From: Halovivax asiaticus JCM 14624
GTDB taxonomy: Archaea > Halobacteriota > Halobacteria > Halobacteriales > Natrialbaceae
Reading direction: 5' to 3'
Assembly (NCBI RefSeq): GCF_000337515.1
Contig: NZ_AOIQ01000008.1
Span: 39,948 to 103,947, forward strand
Length of the DNA: 64,000 nucleotides
In this document: piece by piece, positions 32,560 to 41,290 of the stretch
How the letters are laid out: each line of letters opens with the position of its first letter
How positions within the stretch are numbered: position 1 is the stretch's first letter
Position numbers and translations under genes: made by a program
Notes under the pieces: model-generated
Database searches by the model: none
What the model was told of the DNA's origin: nothing
The model's input: the letters and a program-made list of their open reading frames with translations, nothing else

Positions 32560-34029
32560 TCACTCTCGATCGAGGACGATCGATCGGCTGTAGGCGCTAA
32601 TCGAGCGAGCACCGGGCGTCGCGGTGAGTACGCTCACCCCGACGAAGATACCGTAGGCGACGAGGACGCCGACGAACCCGTAGTGCATCCCGAAGGTGTA
32701 GACCGGTGGGATGACCTCGAGGAAGAACAGGATCGTCACGCCCGGCCCGAGCACGAGCGACGCGACGCCACCGGCGACCGTCGCACCACGCCAGTAGGCA
32801 CCGAGGAAGACGGGGGCGGTCGTCGTCGCGAAGCCGACGACGGCGAACGCGATCAGGTCGAAGATCCCCGCCGGTTGGGCGAGGGCGAGCAGGACCGACA
32901 GGACCACGGTGGCGATCAGGAACCCCTGCGTCACCGCCACCTCGCGCTCGTCGCTCGCGGCCGGCTCGACGACGACCCGGTAGACGTCCCGGCTAAGCAT
33001 CGAACTCATCGTGAGTGCGACCGAGTCGGCCGTCGACATGATCGCCGCCGTCGCCGCTGCCATCGCGATCCCGAACACGACCGGGGACGAGATCGCCTCG
33101 ATGAACACCGGGATCACGTGGGTGGTCGGATCCGGGACCGAGACGACCCCCAGCGCCCACGCACCCAGCAGCGTCCCGAAGAGATAGATGGGGATCGCAA
33201 CCAGCGCGAACAGCACGCCCGACCGGCGCAGCGTCGTCTCGTCGGCGGCCGAGAAGTACCGCTGTATCGTGTGCGGGTAGCCAGGGACGCCGACCGTGAA
33301 GGCGAGGGCGGCGGTCGCGATCGCGAGCGGTGTCCAGGTCCCATCCGGGCCAGGGAGAGTGAAGAGCGACGGTTCGACCGTCGCCGCCTCGGCCGCGATG
33401 GACGCGCTGTCGAGGCCGATCATCACGTAGCCGACGACGCCGGCCAGGACGACGAAGAGGACCGTCGACTGGACGACGTCGGACCAGACGACGCCGCGGT
33501 AACCAGCCAGATGGACGTAGACGATCATGAACGCGGCCATGACCAGAATAGCGGCCGTGTACGGAATGTCGACCAGCGTATCGAGGGCGACACCCCCGCC
33601 GATGAGCTGGCCAGCCAGCATCGCGATCATGAAGATGCCCGTGACGGCGAGGTAGACGATGCCCAGGGCCGGACTCTCGTATCGGTCCCTGACGTACTCC
33701 GCGGGCGTGAGTACGTCACGTTCCCGACCGATGCGATAGAGCGTCACGCCGACCGACGCGAAGACGAACGTGTAGAAGACGGCCGCGAGGCCGAGAAACG
33801 AGAACGCGCCGAGCCCGGTCCCGACCGTCCGCGCACCGATGCCGAAGACGGTGAACGCACTCAGGACGGTCGCGACGAGCGTCAGCGCGAGTGCGAGCGG
33901 GCCGACCGTCCGGCCCGCGACGTAGAAATCGGCGGGCGTTCGCTCGGTAAACCGGCCGGCGTAGACGCCGATCACCAGCATCAGGGCGAGGTAGCCGGCG
34001 AAGGTCACCTGCGCGATCGACGCCGTCAC
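32560..34029 (-). CDS. Sodium:solute symporter (SSS) family protein
   Basis: A 489-residue polytopic protein with about 13 membrane segments. Conserved SSS stretches: DFYVAGRTVGPLALALTLVA, the core GGGVALDTLVDIPYTAAILV, AGYRGVVWSDVVQSTVLF, and GIAMAAATAAIMSTADSVAL followed by TMSSMLSRDVYR. The family imports sugars, amino acids, acetate or other solutes with Na+. The substrate is not evident. Its ATG (34029) overlaps the end of the small membrane gene upstream by ATGA, indicating co-translation. Confidence 0.9.
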   Translation of the reverse strand: MTASIAQVTFAGYLALMLVIGVYAGRFTERTPADFYVAGRTVGPLALALTLVATVLSAFTVFGIGARTVGTGLGAFSFLGLAAVFYTFVFASVGVTLYRIGRERDVLTPAEYVRDRYESPALGIVYLAVTGIFMIAMLAGQLIGGGVALDTLVDIPYTAAILVMAAFMIVYVHLAGYRGVVWSDVVQSTVLFVVLAGVVGYVMIGLDSASIAAEAATVEPSLFTLPGPDGTWTPLAIATAALAFTVGVPGYPHTIQRYFSAADETTLRRSGVLFALVAIPIYLFGTLLGAWALGVVSVPDPTTHVIPVFIEAISSPVVFGIAMAAATAAIMSTADSVALTMSSMLSRDVYRVVVEPAASDEREVAVTQGFLIATVVLSVLLALAQPAGIFDLIAFAVVGFATTTAPVFLGAYWRGATVAGGVASLVLGPGVTILFFLEVIPPVYTFGMHYGFVGVLVAYGIFVGVSVLTATPGARSISAYSRSIVLDRE

Positions 34030-34361
34030 GCGTCACCACCCGTCGTGGACGAGCCACCGTCCGACTCGGGCGAGGTACCAACCGACCCGGACGAGTTACC
34101 ATCCATCGGCGTCGACGCCGCGGACGCGTCCCCACCGGCGATCAGCGAGATCGCGAGCCAGGCCAGGGCGAGCAACCCACCCAGGACGGCGAGTTGAACC
34201 CACAACCAGCCGGGAATCCCCCAGTACAGTCCCGTCACCGATTGCACGACGAAGAGGTGGCCGATTCCCACTACGAGTACGACGATCCCCAACCCCCACC
34301 CGACCAGCCGCCTGCGCGACCGATCGGCCGACGATTCCACGTCCGTAGATGTGCCCCGCAT
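34026..34361 (-). CDS. Small membrane protein coupled to the SSS transporter
   Basis: A 111-residue protein with two membrane segments (LVGWGLGIVVLVVGIGHLFV; WLWVQLAVLGGLLALAWLAI) between acidic Ser/Gly-rich tails. Small two-helix partners of this kind accompany some symporters (DUF3311/DUF997 or SbtB-like partner roles), and its stop overlaps the SSS start by ATGA. I call it a putative accessory subunit. The ATG at 34361 is preferred over one 30 codons upstream. Confidence 0.7.
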   Translation of the reverse strand: MRGTSTDVESSADRSRRRLVGWGLGIVVLVVGIGHLFVVQSVTGLYWGIPGWLWVQLAVLGGLLALAWLAISLIAGGDASAASTPMDGNSSGSVGTSPESDGGSSTTGGDA

Positions 34362-34556
34362 CGAGCGTGTCTCGCGGGCCAGCCGAGAAAGGTGTTTCCA
34401 CCGGCGACTGACCGCGAAGGCGGCTGTAGCGCTCTCGTCGACGGGAGCCACGGCGAATCGCCAATCGGAGTCACCAGGCTACCGACGATCGGTCGGACCG
34501 GACCCAGCCGGGCACCGTGGCCGGCTCCGGCGATCACCTCATTCACACCCCGACGG

Positions 34557-34757
34557 TCACCCCGACCGGACCCCCTCGAGGGCCGCCGATCGGGATCGAT
34601 AGCCGAAGCCGACGGCGTCACACGCGAGACACGACCAGCGGTACTCGCCGTGGAAGCCCCGAATCGTCACGGTCGAATCACACGTCGGACAGCGCTTCGA
34701 CCGACGTCGGTCACGTACCCGTTCTAGCACCTCACCAACCGTCCGTCCGTTCGCCAT
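34557..34757 (-). CDS. HVO_2901-type small zinc-finger protein
   Basis: A 66-residue basic and acidic mixed protein with two Cys pairs: KRCPTCDSTVTIRGFHGEYR then WSCLACDAVGFGYRSR. The pattern CPxCDS...W.C..C is that of the haloarchaeal HVO_2901-like zinc-finger family. The start at 34757 begins MANGRTVGEVLERVRDRRRS. A longer frame upstream covers intergenic sequence and looks non-coding. Confidence 0.75.
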   Translation of the reverse strand: MANGRTVGEVLERVRDRRRSKRCPTCDSTVTIRGFHGEYRWSCLACDAVGFGYRSRSAALEGVRSG

Positions 34758-34860
34758 TTCACCAGTTTCAGGGACGCCCGCACCATATGCTTTCTCTCTC
34801 GGAGCCGCGAGTGGCCAGGAGCCACGCAGCCGGCTCTCGGCGGGACAGGACGGACGAGCC

Positions 34861-35193
34861 TCAGATCGAGAGCGTCGTCTCCGCCTCGCACGAACAGTTT
34901 GCCGCCGTGAGTTCACCGACGGCGGTGTACGATCCCGGCTGCGGGTCGTCCCACGTCACTTCGAACGTCCGGGTCTCGCCCGGGTCGAACTCCTCGCTGC
35001 CGAGCACCTGTGTGAACATTCGCCCGTCGGTGTAGCGCCAGATCTCCGTCCCGTCGTCCACGACGGCCACGTCCGCCCGGCACCCGTTACGAAACTGTGC
35101 CGTGACGGGATCGTCGCCCGTGTTTTCGACGGCGAGCGTGAACTGGACGGTCCCATCGGCCGACGCCGCGTCGAGCCTTCCTTCGAGTGTCAT
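34861..35193 (-). CDS. BsuPI-related proteinase-inhibitor-like domain protein
   Basis: A 110-residue protein made of one beta-sandwich domain. The BsuPI pattern is clear: VQFTLAVENTGDDPVTAQFR, then NGCRADVAVVDDGTEIWRYT, FTQVLGSEEFDPGETRTFEV, TWDDPQPGSYTAVGELTA. The family resembles an intracellular proteinase inhibitor of Bacillus, but its target in archaea is unknown. I start at the ATG at 35193, directly at the domain; no signal peptide is visible, so it is probably cytoplasmic. Confidence 0.8.
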   Translation of the reverse strand: MTLEGRLDAASADGTVQFTLAVENTGDDPVTAQFRNGCRADVAVVDDGTEIWRYTDGRMFTQVLGSEEFDPGETRTFEVTWDDPQPGSYTAVGELTAANCSCEAETTLSI

Positions 35194-35428
35194 ACGGGGG
35201 ATTTCCGGTACGTGTTCGTAAATCTTTGCCACAGTTGGGCCGAACCGCGGCGGATCTGTGGTCGACGGTTCCCCAGTGTAGAACGCAGTCGAACGGTCGG
35301 TCCACGACTCACCAGCGACGGAGCGGTGGGTCGGTAACTGCACCGACCGCCTCGGCGGCCACCGATCCTCGGGTGGCGGGGACGGCCTAAACGCCACGCC
35401 TATAGGAACCCGCGGCGTAGCGTTCGGC

Positions 35429-36193
35429 GTGCAGATCGTCGGCTACGAACGGTCGGGACGCGGATCCTCGCTGCTTGTGAGTGACGACGGCGACCTCTCT
35501 CGCACGGCGCTCGAGCGTGACGCGACCCTCGAGTTCGGCCTCGGTGATCGCCACTGTGCGGGGACCATCGATTACGAATCCGGCGACCACGTCCCGTGCG
35601 ATCGCGACGGGGCGCCGTACTGCGACGCGCACACATCGACGTGGGTCTGTGCGCGCTGCACGGGGACCTGTCTCAAAGACGAGATGGACTGTTACGCGGA
35701 CCACGCCGTCTATCTCGCCGCGTTCGCCCCGACGACGTTCAAGGTCGGCGTCACCCGGCTGGAGCGACTCGAAACCCGTCTCAGAGAACAGGGCGCCGAT
35801 CGGGCGGCCCACATCCACACGGTCTCAAACGGCCGGATCGCCCGGGAGCTCGAGGCCGAGATCGCGACCGATCTCACCGACCGGGTCCGGATCGAGCGCA
35901 AGATCGAAGGACTCGCCGCCGACATCGACGATGCGGCCTGGGAATCGGTGCTCGCGACGTTCGACCCGATCGAGTGCTTCTCGTTCGACTACGGCCTCTC
36001 GCTTTCGACACAGCCGGTCACCGAACTCGTGGGAACGGGTACCGTCGTCGGCCTGAAGGGGCGGCTCCTCGTCCTCGAACGGCGTGGAACGACCTACGCG
36101 GTCGACCTCCGGGAACTGGTCGGACACGAACTCGACGCGGACGATGCGACGGCCGACCGACAGTCCTCACTCGGCGCCTTTGCCGGTGACTGA
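35429..36193 (+). CDS. DUF2797 family protein (GIY-YIG-like fold)
   Basis: A 254-residue cytoplasmic protein of the DUF2797 family. N-terminal Cys-rich region (CDRDGAPYCDAHTSTWVCAR, CTGTCLKDEMDCYADHAVYL) forms a probable zinc site. Next comes VYLAAFAPTTFKVGVTRLER, resembling the GIY-YIG nuclease core (V.VG.T motif), then ARELEAEIATDLTDRVRIER. A role in DNA or RNA processing is plausible but unproven. The upstream gene is divergent. Confidence 0.8.
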   Translation: MQIVGYERSGRGSSLLVSDDGDLSRTALERDATLEFGLGDRHCAGTIDYESGDHVPCDRDGAPYCDAHTSTWVCARCTGTCLKDEMDCYADHAVYLAAFAPTTFKVGVTRLERLETRLREQGADRAAHIHTVSNGRIARELEAEIATDLTDRVRIERKIEGLAADIDDAAWESVLATFDPIECFSFDYGLSLSTQPVTELVGTGTVVGLKGRLLVLERRGTTYAVDLRELVGHELDADDATADRQSSLGAFAGD

Positions 36194-36265
36194 GTTCGAC
36201 CCGCGTCCACCGACCACTCCATAGCCATGACAACGTTTTTCCGACCCGCAGGTGAATTCGCGGGC

Positions 36266-36646
36266 ATGTCGGACGATCCTACCGAGGATGCGACGGACGA
36301 GGGAACGGGCGAGGACGACGGCGAAGAAAAGTCGTTCCGCGAGCGCGTCGAGGAGATCCGAGAGAAACGCGAGCAGGAAGGCGGCGACGACGCCCCCGAG
36401 AGTCCGTTCGGCGGCGGCGGCGGTGGCGGAATGGGCGGCGGTGGCATGGGCGGCGGTGGCATGGGCGGCGGCAACCCCTTCGCACAGATGATGGGCGGCA
36501 TGATGGGGGGCGGCCCGGGCGGCGGTGGCCCAGGTGGCGAGGCCGGCAACGAAGAACTCACCCGCGAAGTCCGTCAGCTCCGCGACGAGGTTCGCGACGC
36601 GACGCGACAGCTCCAGCGCATCGCTGACGCCCTCGAAGACGACTGA
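36266..36646 (+). CDS. Gly/Met-rich acidic protein with C-terminal coiled coil
   Basis: A 126-residue protein read from the ATG at 36266. Residues 1-50 are acidic (MSDDPTEDATDEGTGEDDGE). Residues 52-95 are a Gly/Met repeat (three perfect 15-nt DNA repeats at 36431-36475, giving MGGGG units). The C-terminal 35 residues form a charged helix (LTREVRQLRDEVRDATRQLQ RIAD pattern) likely to make a coiled coil. The layout suggests an assembly or membrane-tether protein. No family recognised. Confidence 0.7.
   Translation: MSDDPTEDATDEGTGEDDGEEKSFRERVEEIREKREQEGGDDAPESPFGGGGGGGMGGGGMGGGGMGGGNPFAQMMGGMMGGGPGGGGPGGEAGNEELTREVRQLRDEVRDATRQLQRIADALEDD
36431..36475 (+). repeat. Three tandem 15-nt repeats inside the Gly/Met-rich gene
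   Basis: ATGGGCGGCGGTGGC occurs at 36431-36445 and 36446-36460 exactly, and at 36461-36475 as ATGGGCGGCGGCAAC with two changes. In-frame slippage could change the number of MGGGG units without breaking the gene. Confidence 0.8.
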
Positions 36647-36798
36647 CGCGAACAGCCGTTTCGGTATTTTCCGGTCGATCGTGACCCAGTGCTCGCCGTC
36701 GAACGACGTGTGTGAGCGAGGCTGTGTACTGATCGGCTCCAGGCACGTTCTCGCGTCGATCGAAACCGGTCACCGACGGTCTACAGCCGCCGTAGCGG

Positions 36799-38538
36799 TT
36801 ACGAGCGAACGAGCAAGTTTCCGTCGTCGTCGTACCGGTGGCCGATCGACCTGAACTCGTTTCGCACGGCGTCCACGTCGAGTTCGCCGTCTTCGCCGAG
36901 GAACGGCGTCACCGGGTCGACCCCGTCCCATGCGAGCGAGTCGGGTTGCCAGGGTTCGCCGAGCGGCGACGCCACCGGTGTGGCCGCACCGGCGAAGACC
37001 GACTCGACGAGCGATGGCTTGTCGAGGAGACCGGCGATCGTCCGACGGAAATTCGGGTTCAACAGTGGGGCGTTGCGGGTGTTGTACCCGATATAGTAAA
37101 GCGACTGGCTGGGGCGTTCGTGCGTGACCAGGGGTGGCGCCGCGGTGTACGAACTCGCCATCACGGGATCGAGTGCCGACAGCGTCAGGTCGGCCTCACC
37201 GTCTTCGATCGCCGCTACCGCCGCCTCGGTGTCTTCCGTAACGGTCACTTCGAACGTGGTGATCGGCGTCTCCGGAAGCTCGGCAGTCGTCGTGAAGTGG
37301 TCACCGTTTCGGGAGAGGGTGAGGCGCTCGCCTTCCTCACGGTCGTCGAACGAGAAGAGGCCGCTCCCGATCGGGGGAACGTTATCCGTGACGACGGCGA
37401 CCGTCGCGCCACTCGGCGTCTCCACGTCGACGAACTCGGCCGACTCGGTCCGGTCCCGCCAGAGATGGGCCGGCAAGATCGGGATCGTGAACGCTTGCTC
37501 TGTGGCGGCCCTCCCGGCTTCAGGCGTGATCCGAACGCGGTGGTCATCGAGACGGGTGACGTCCGCAATCGCCGTCGCCAGGCCCCGGTAGAGTGGTGCG
37601 GGAATCGGCGCCTCGGCGGAATCCATCGACGTGTCCGCCAGAAAGTCGTACGTGAACGCGACGTCCTCGGCGGAAACCGGCTCACCGTCGTGCCACGACG
37701 TCTCGCGGAGTGTCAGCGTCGCAGTGCCGTCATTCCACGTCCAGGAGTCGGCCAACCACGGGCGTACGTCGCCGTCGACGGTCGTGGCGAGGGAGTCGTA
37801 GAGGAGATCGTCGATCGGCGAACGTGAGTGACGACCCCCGATTCCGAGCGGATTGAAGTGACGCGTCACGCGTTCGTCGGTCACGACGGCCCGAAGCGTC
37901 CCGTCGGCGGCGGTCGACTCGATGTCCACGAACGCGTACCGTTCGGAGAGTGGGTGGCGGTCGAAGCCGACGAATCGATCACCGTTCCAGACGTGACGCG
38001 ACGTCGGCCGACACAGCGGACTGAAGGGTTGGTTGGCGGCAAACGATTCGAGCGTGTCTTCGACGGCCCGTTCGCGAGCGGCTCCCGTTCGGCGTCGCTG
38101 TCGGTCGAGATTCGTATCGAACGAGACGTTCGAGAAACCGTAGGGATTCTGCCAGCCCCACTCCGCGTCGAACCGGGTGTGCAACAGTCCGTACAGTGCC
38201 GACGGATCGGCGAGTCGCGGCGTTCGATCGACGAAGAGATCGAACTCGTGATCGATCAGAATCCGGCGGAGAAAGCGCGATTGCGGAAGCGTCTCTCGCT
38301 CGACGTCGATGCCGGCGGTCTCGAGCGCTGACTCGAGCCGGTCCGCCACGGCGGCTGCCTGGCGGTCGTCGGCGGGACTGACGCTCGCGACCGAGAGCGA
38401 GAACTCGTCGGCCGGGTCGTCGCGAAAGAGGTTCCTGAGTCCGCGCATACAGCCGGACAGTCCGAGGAGGCCACCAGCCGTCGCCGTCCCGAGCACCGTT
38501 CGCCGAGAGAGGGGAGACTCGAGGGTAGTCGAATCCAT
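36799..38538 (-). CDS. Family-5 solute-binding lipoprotein with permuted lobe order, paralog A
   Basis: A 579-residue exported lipoprotein. The twin-arginine signal (LSRRTVLGTATAGG) ends in the lipobox LGLSGC, Cys30. It belongs to SBP_bac_5 (oligopeptide/nickel-type ABC binding proteins): NGTAT-like region LRETSWHDGEPVSAEDVAFT (the DGEP.TAEDV motif), PILPAHLWRD. The order is unusual: residues about 40-200 (LSVASVSPADDRQAAAVADR, FLRRILIDHEFDLFVDRTPR, GWQNPYGFSNVSFDTNLDRQ) match the usual C-terminal lobe, while the protein ends where canonical ones have the lobe junction. No permease or ATPase gene is near. Confidence 0.85.
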   Translation of the reverse strand: MDSTTLESPLSRRTVLGTATAGGLLGLSGCMRGLRNLFRDDPADEFSLSVASVSPADDRQAAAVADRLESALETAGIDVERETLPQSRFLRRILIDHEFDLFVDRTPRLADPSALYGLLHTRFDAEWGWQNPYGFSNVSFDTNLDRQRRRTGAARERAVEDTLESFAANQPFSPLCRPTSRHVWNGDRFVGFDRHPLSERYAFVDIESTAADGTLRAVVTDERVTRHFNPLGIGGRHSRSPIDDLLYDSLATTVDGDVRPWLADSWTWNDGTATLTLRETSWHDGEPVSAEDVAFTYDFLADTSMDSAEAPIPAPLYRGLATAIADVTRLDDHRVRITPEAGRAATEQAFTIPILPAHLWRDRTESAEFVDVETPSGATVAVVTDNVPPIGSGLFSFDDREEGERLTLSRNGDHFTTTAELPETPITTFEVTVTEDTEAAVAAIEDGEADLTLSALDPVMASSYTAAPPLVTHERPSQSLYYIGYNTRNAPLLNPNFRRTIAGLLDKPSLVESVFAGAATPVASPLGEPWQPDSLAWDGVDPVTPFLGEDGELDVDAVRNEFRSIGHRYDDDGNLLVRS

Positions 38539-38660
38539 TCAGTTCGTTCACCGTTCGACGGGCTGACTATAACAGTATTACGCCCGAGCACGACGTGTGG
38601 ACGATCACCCGACAATTCGGGGACTAATGGCCGTGCCAGCGCTTCGAAACTCGAGTGTCG

Positions 38661-39548
38661 CTACCGGTGCCTTCGTTCGTCAGCACTGTCACCGGTCGCT
38701 CTGACCCGATCGGCGACAGCGCCAAGACGGTCGTAGGCGGGCTGGAGGTGGCTGTCGACATCGTATCGGCCGATCAAGCGACACGAGAGCCAGACGCACG
38801 TCCCCGCCAGGAGCAGGCCTCCCAGGACGTCGATCGCCCAGTGAATGCCCAGATACATCGTCGAGAGCCAGACGCTCACGGCCAGGACGCTCGCCGCTGG
38901 GGTCCACGCGGGGAATTGCGATCGAGACCTGATCGCGAAGATCATGACGGTCGCAGAGAGCGACGTGTGAAGCGACGGAAACACGTTCGTGTAGTGGTTG
39001 ATCTCTCTGGTGAGGAGCTGATAGGACGGTTCGAACGTATAGAGCATCGTCTCGACGTCGCTCCCGAAGTATTGTCGTGGGCCAAAGGCGTGGAACAATA
39101 CGTACAGCGTGACGCCGATCGTATAGTTGAGTGCGTACGCACCGAGCAGACGCCGCAATTTCGTCGAGTCTTGCAGCGTGAAGTACATCACGACCGGGAA
39201 GATCAGCAAGAACACGTAGCCGTAGATGTAGATGAACGAGAAGTACTGTGTGAGCTGTGTCGAGGCGATCGTCTCGAAGACGAGAATGAACCGGCCCTCG
39301 ATGACGTAGAAGAGGTCACCGACCCGGAAGCCGTACTCCTGGGAGATGGTGACGAGATCCTGCCTGGCGAGTTTGTTCACGATCAACACGGGGACGAGCG
39401 CGAGCGTCACGGGCAACGCAGCACGGACACGCGGTCGCCAGTTGCGAAGCGCCTGGAAGAGGGTACCGAACCCGATAACCTGCCAGATTGCGATCGCCAG
39501 CAAGAGCGCGACGATGACGGTAACCCGACTCAGGATACTGACGAGCAT
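38661..39548 (-). CDS. PAP2/Aur1-like membrane phosphatase or phosphotransferase
   Basis: A 295-residue polytopic protein with about six membrane segments. The PAP2 motifs are FPSLHTSLSATVMIF and STMYLGIHWAIDVLGGLLLA, with His and Asp of the phosphatase site. The PSLHTS and YLG.H..ID variants are those of Aur1-type inositol phosphorylceramide synthases rather than classical PAP phosphatases. A role in polar lipid headgroup transfer or polyprenyl phosphate recycling is inferred. Its ATG overlaps the stop of the upstream solute-binding gene by one base (TGATG), so the pair is translated together. Confidence 0.85.
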   Translation of the reverse strand: MLVSILSRVTVIVALLLAIAIWQVIGFGTLFQALRNWRPRVRAALPVTLALVPVLIVNKLARQDLVTISQEYGFRVGDLFYVIEGRFILVFETIASTQLTQYFSFIYIYGYVFLLIFPVVMYFTLQDSTKLRRLLGAYALNYTIGVTLYVLFHAFGPRQYFGSDVETMLYTFEPSYQLLTREINHYTNVFPSLHTSLSATVMIFAIRSRSQFPAWTPAASVLAVSVWLSTMYLGIHWAIDVLGGLLLAGTCVWLSCRLIGRYDVDSHLQPAYDRLGAVADRVRATGDSADERRHR

Positions 39549-41290
39549 CAGTTGCCCACCACCAGTTCGTCCGAGTCGTTGTACTCGAAGCTCGCCTCGC
39601 GGAACAGATCCCGTGCGGCCTCGACGTCCACCTCACCGTCGGTGCCGACGAACGGCGTCTCCGGATCGGCACCCTCCCACGCGTAGTCATCCATCGCCGA
39701 CGTATCGACTTTTGGGACCGAGAGTGGTTGTGCGTGACCGTGGAAGACGGTCTCCGCGAGCCACTGTCGATCGATCAGGGAGGCGACGGCCCGGCGGAAT
39801 CGATGGTTGCTGAACGGGTGTTTCTGGGTGTTGAACCCGATCTGGTAATACGCCCACCCCGGATCGGTAATTCGGGTGGCCGTCTCCATCTCCTGGGTCT
39901 CGCCGATGACGTCGGCTTCGATCGGCGTAACGAGGGCCGAAGCGTCACCAGCGTCGACCATCTCGATCGCCACCGACCCGTTGGAGGCGTTTCTGAGGAC
40001 GAGCGACTCGACGGGAACGCCCGGAAGGTCCGGATCCTCGACCGAGAAGTGTTCGTCGAATCGACCGAGCGTGAGCTGGTCCCCCTGTACCCAGCTCTCG
40101 AACTGGTATGGACCGCTCCCAACGTGGCTGAGCGACTCGGCCATGAGTTCCTCACGGAGCCAAGTGGCCGTCGAGGCCGTCTCCTCGTCGAGTTCGTCGA
40201 CGAGCGGTCGCCAGACGTGCTCCGGGAGGATCGGAACGGTGAGGACGGACGTCGCCACCTCTCGGGAGGCGTCGACGGTACATTCGACCGTCTGGTCGTC
40301 GAGTGCCGTCGCTGAGGTGACCGCGGATGTCTCCCGGCGAAACCGGGGCGCCGGGACCGGGGAGTCCGCTCGCCCGAGCGAGAGGTCGGTGAGGAATTCG
40401 AACGTAAAGGCGACGTCTTCGGCAGTGAGCGGTTCGCCGTCGTGACACGTCAGGTCGGGCCGCATCGTCGCCGTGAGCCGTCCGTCCTGCCACTCCCAGT
40501 CGCGAGCCATCCAGGGAGACAGCCCGTCACCCGACTGGGTCGCCAGCGAGTCGTACAGAAGCGAAGTGATTGCACCCGTATGGCGGTAGTGAGTGGCGAG
40601 GGGATTCAGGTTCTGCGTCGGTCGGGCATCCGTGACGAGGCCGTCGAACTGATCGACGTCGGCGGCCGGATCGAGATCGACGTAGCCGAGTCGGGTCCGA
40701 AACGACTGACGATCCCAGCCGGTGAACTCCTCGTCGTTGACGGCGTAGTAGGCCGCAGGCGCACAGACCGGGACGAACGGCTTCGTGGCAAGGAAGCTAT
40801 CGAAGACGGACTCGATCGCGGTGGTCCGGTCGGTTCCGGTCGCGTGTCTGAGTTGTTCGAGTCGCTCGTCGAGATCGATGTTCGTCACCCCATAGGGGTT
40901 CTGCCACCCGGGCTCGTACGCGAACGTCGAGTGGAAGAGCTCGTACAGCCCGTCAGGTCGCGGTGTTCCGGGATACCGACCGACAAAGATGTCGAAGTCT
41001 TGGTCTATCAAGACCTTCTTTTCGAACTGGGCAGTCGTCCTGAGATCCGGAGTGACGTCGATACCGGCCGCCCGAAGTGACGATGCGAGGTGTTTGAAGA
41101 TCCCATTGCTCTGGCGATCGTCGTCGTCCGGAACCGTCGTGATCGTCACCGAAAGCTGATCGCCCCACGACGCGACCTCGGTGAACAGTTCCGTGCAACC
41201 GCTGGTCGAAAGGGTAACCCCGGTCCCGACGGTCGCGAGAAACGCCCGACGAGAGCGTCGACCGCTCGAATGCGGTCCGGTTCCGGTCAT
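39548..41290 (-). CDS. Family-5 solute-binding lipoprotein with permuted lobe order, paralog B
   Basis: A 580-residue exported lipoprotein. Tat signal (SSGRRSRRAFLATVGTG) ends in STSGC, Cys32. Residues 45-200 (QLSVTITTVPDDDDRQSNGI, DQDFDIFVGRYPGTPRPDGL, GWQNPYGVTNIDLDERLEQL, and KPFVPVC) resemble the canonical C-terminal lobe of SBP_bac_5. Residues 218-580 (LVTDARPTQNLNPLATHYRH, then TCHDGEPLTAEDVAFTFEFL, LTVPILPEHVWRPL) resemble the canonical N-terminal lobes. The protein stops after VDVEAARDLFREASFEYNDS. It is co-translated with the PAP2 gene. Ligand unknown. Confidence 0.85.
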   Translation of the reverse strand: MTGTGPHSSGRRSRRAFLATVGTGVTLSTSGCTELFTEVASWGDQLSVTITTVPDDDDRQSNGIFKHLASSLRAAGIDVTPDLRTTAQFEKKVLIDQDFDIFVGRYPGTPRPDGLYELFHSTFAYEPGWQNPYGVTNIDLDERLEQLRHATGTDRTTAIESVFDSFLATKPFVPVCAPAAYYAVNDEEFTGWDRQSFRTRLGYVDLDPAADVDQFDGLVTDARPTQNLNPLATHYRHTGAITSLLYDSLATQSGDGLSPWMARDWEWQDGRLTATMRPDLTCHDGEPLTAEDVAFTFEFLTDLSLGRADSPVPAPRFRRETSAVTSATALDDQTVECTVDASREVATSVLTVPILPEHVWRPLVDELDEETASTATWLREELMAESLSHVGSGPYQFESWVQGDQLTLGRFDEHFSVEDPDLPGVPVESLVLRNASNGSVAIEMVDAGDASALVTPIEADVIGETQEMETATRITDPGWAYYQIGFNTQKHPFSNHRFRRAVASLIDRQWLAETVFHGHAQPLSVPKVDTSAMDDYAWEGADPETPFVGTDGEVDVEAARDLFREASFEYNDSDELVVGN

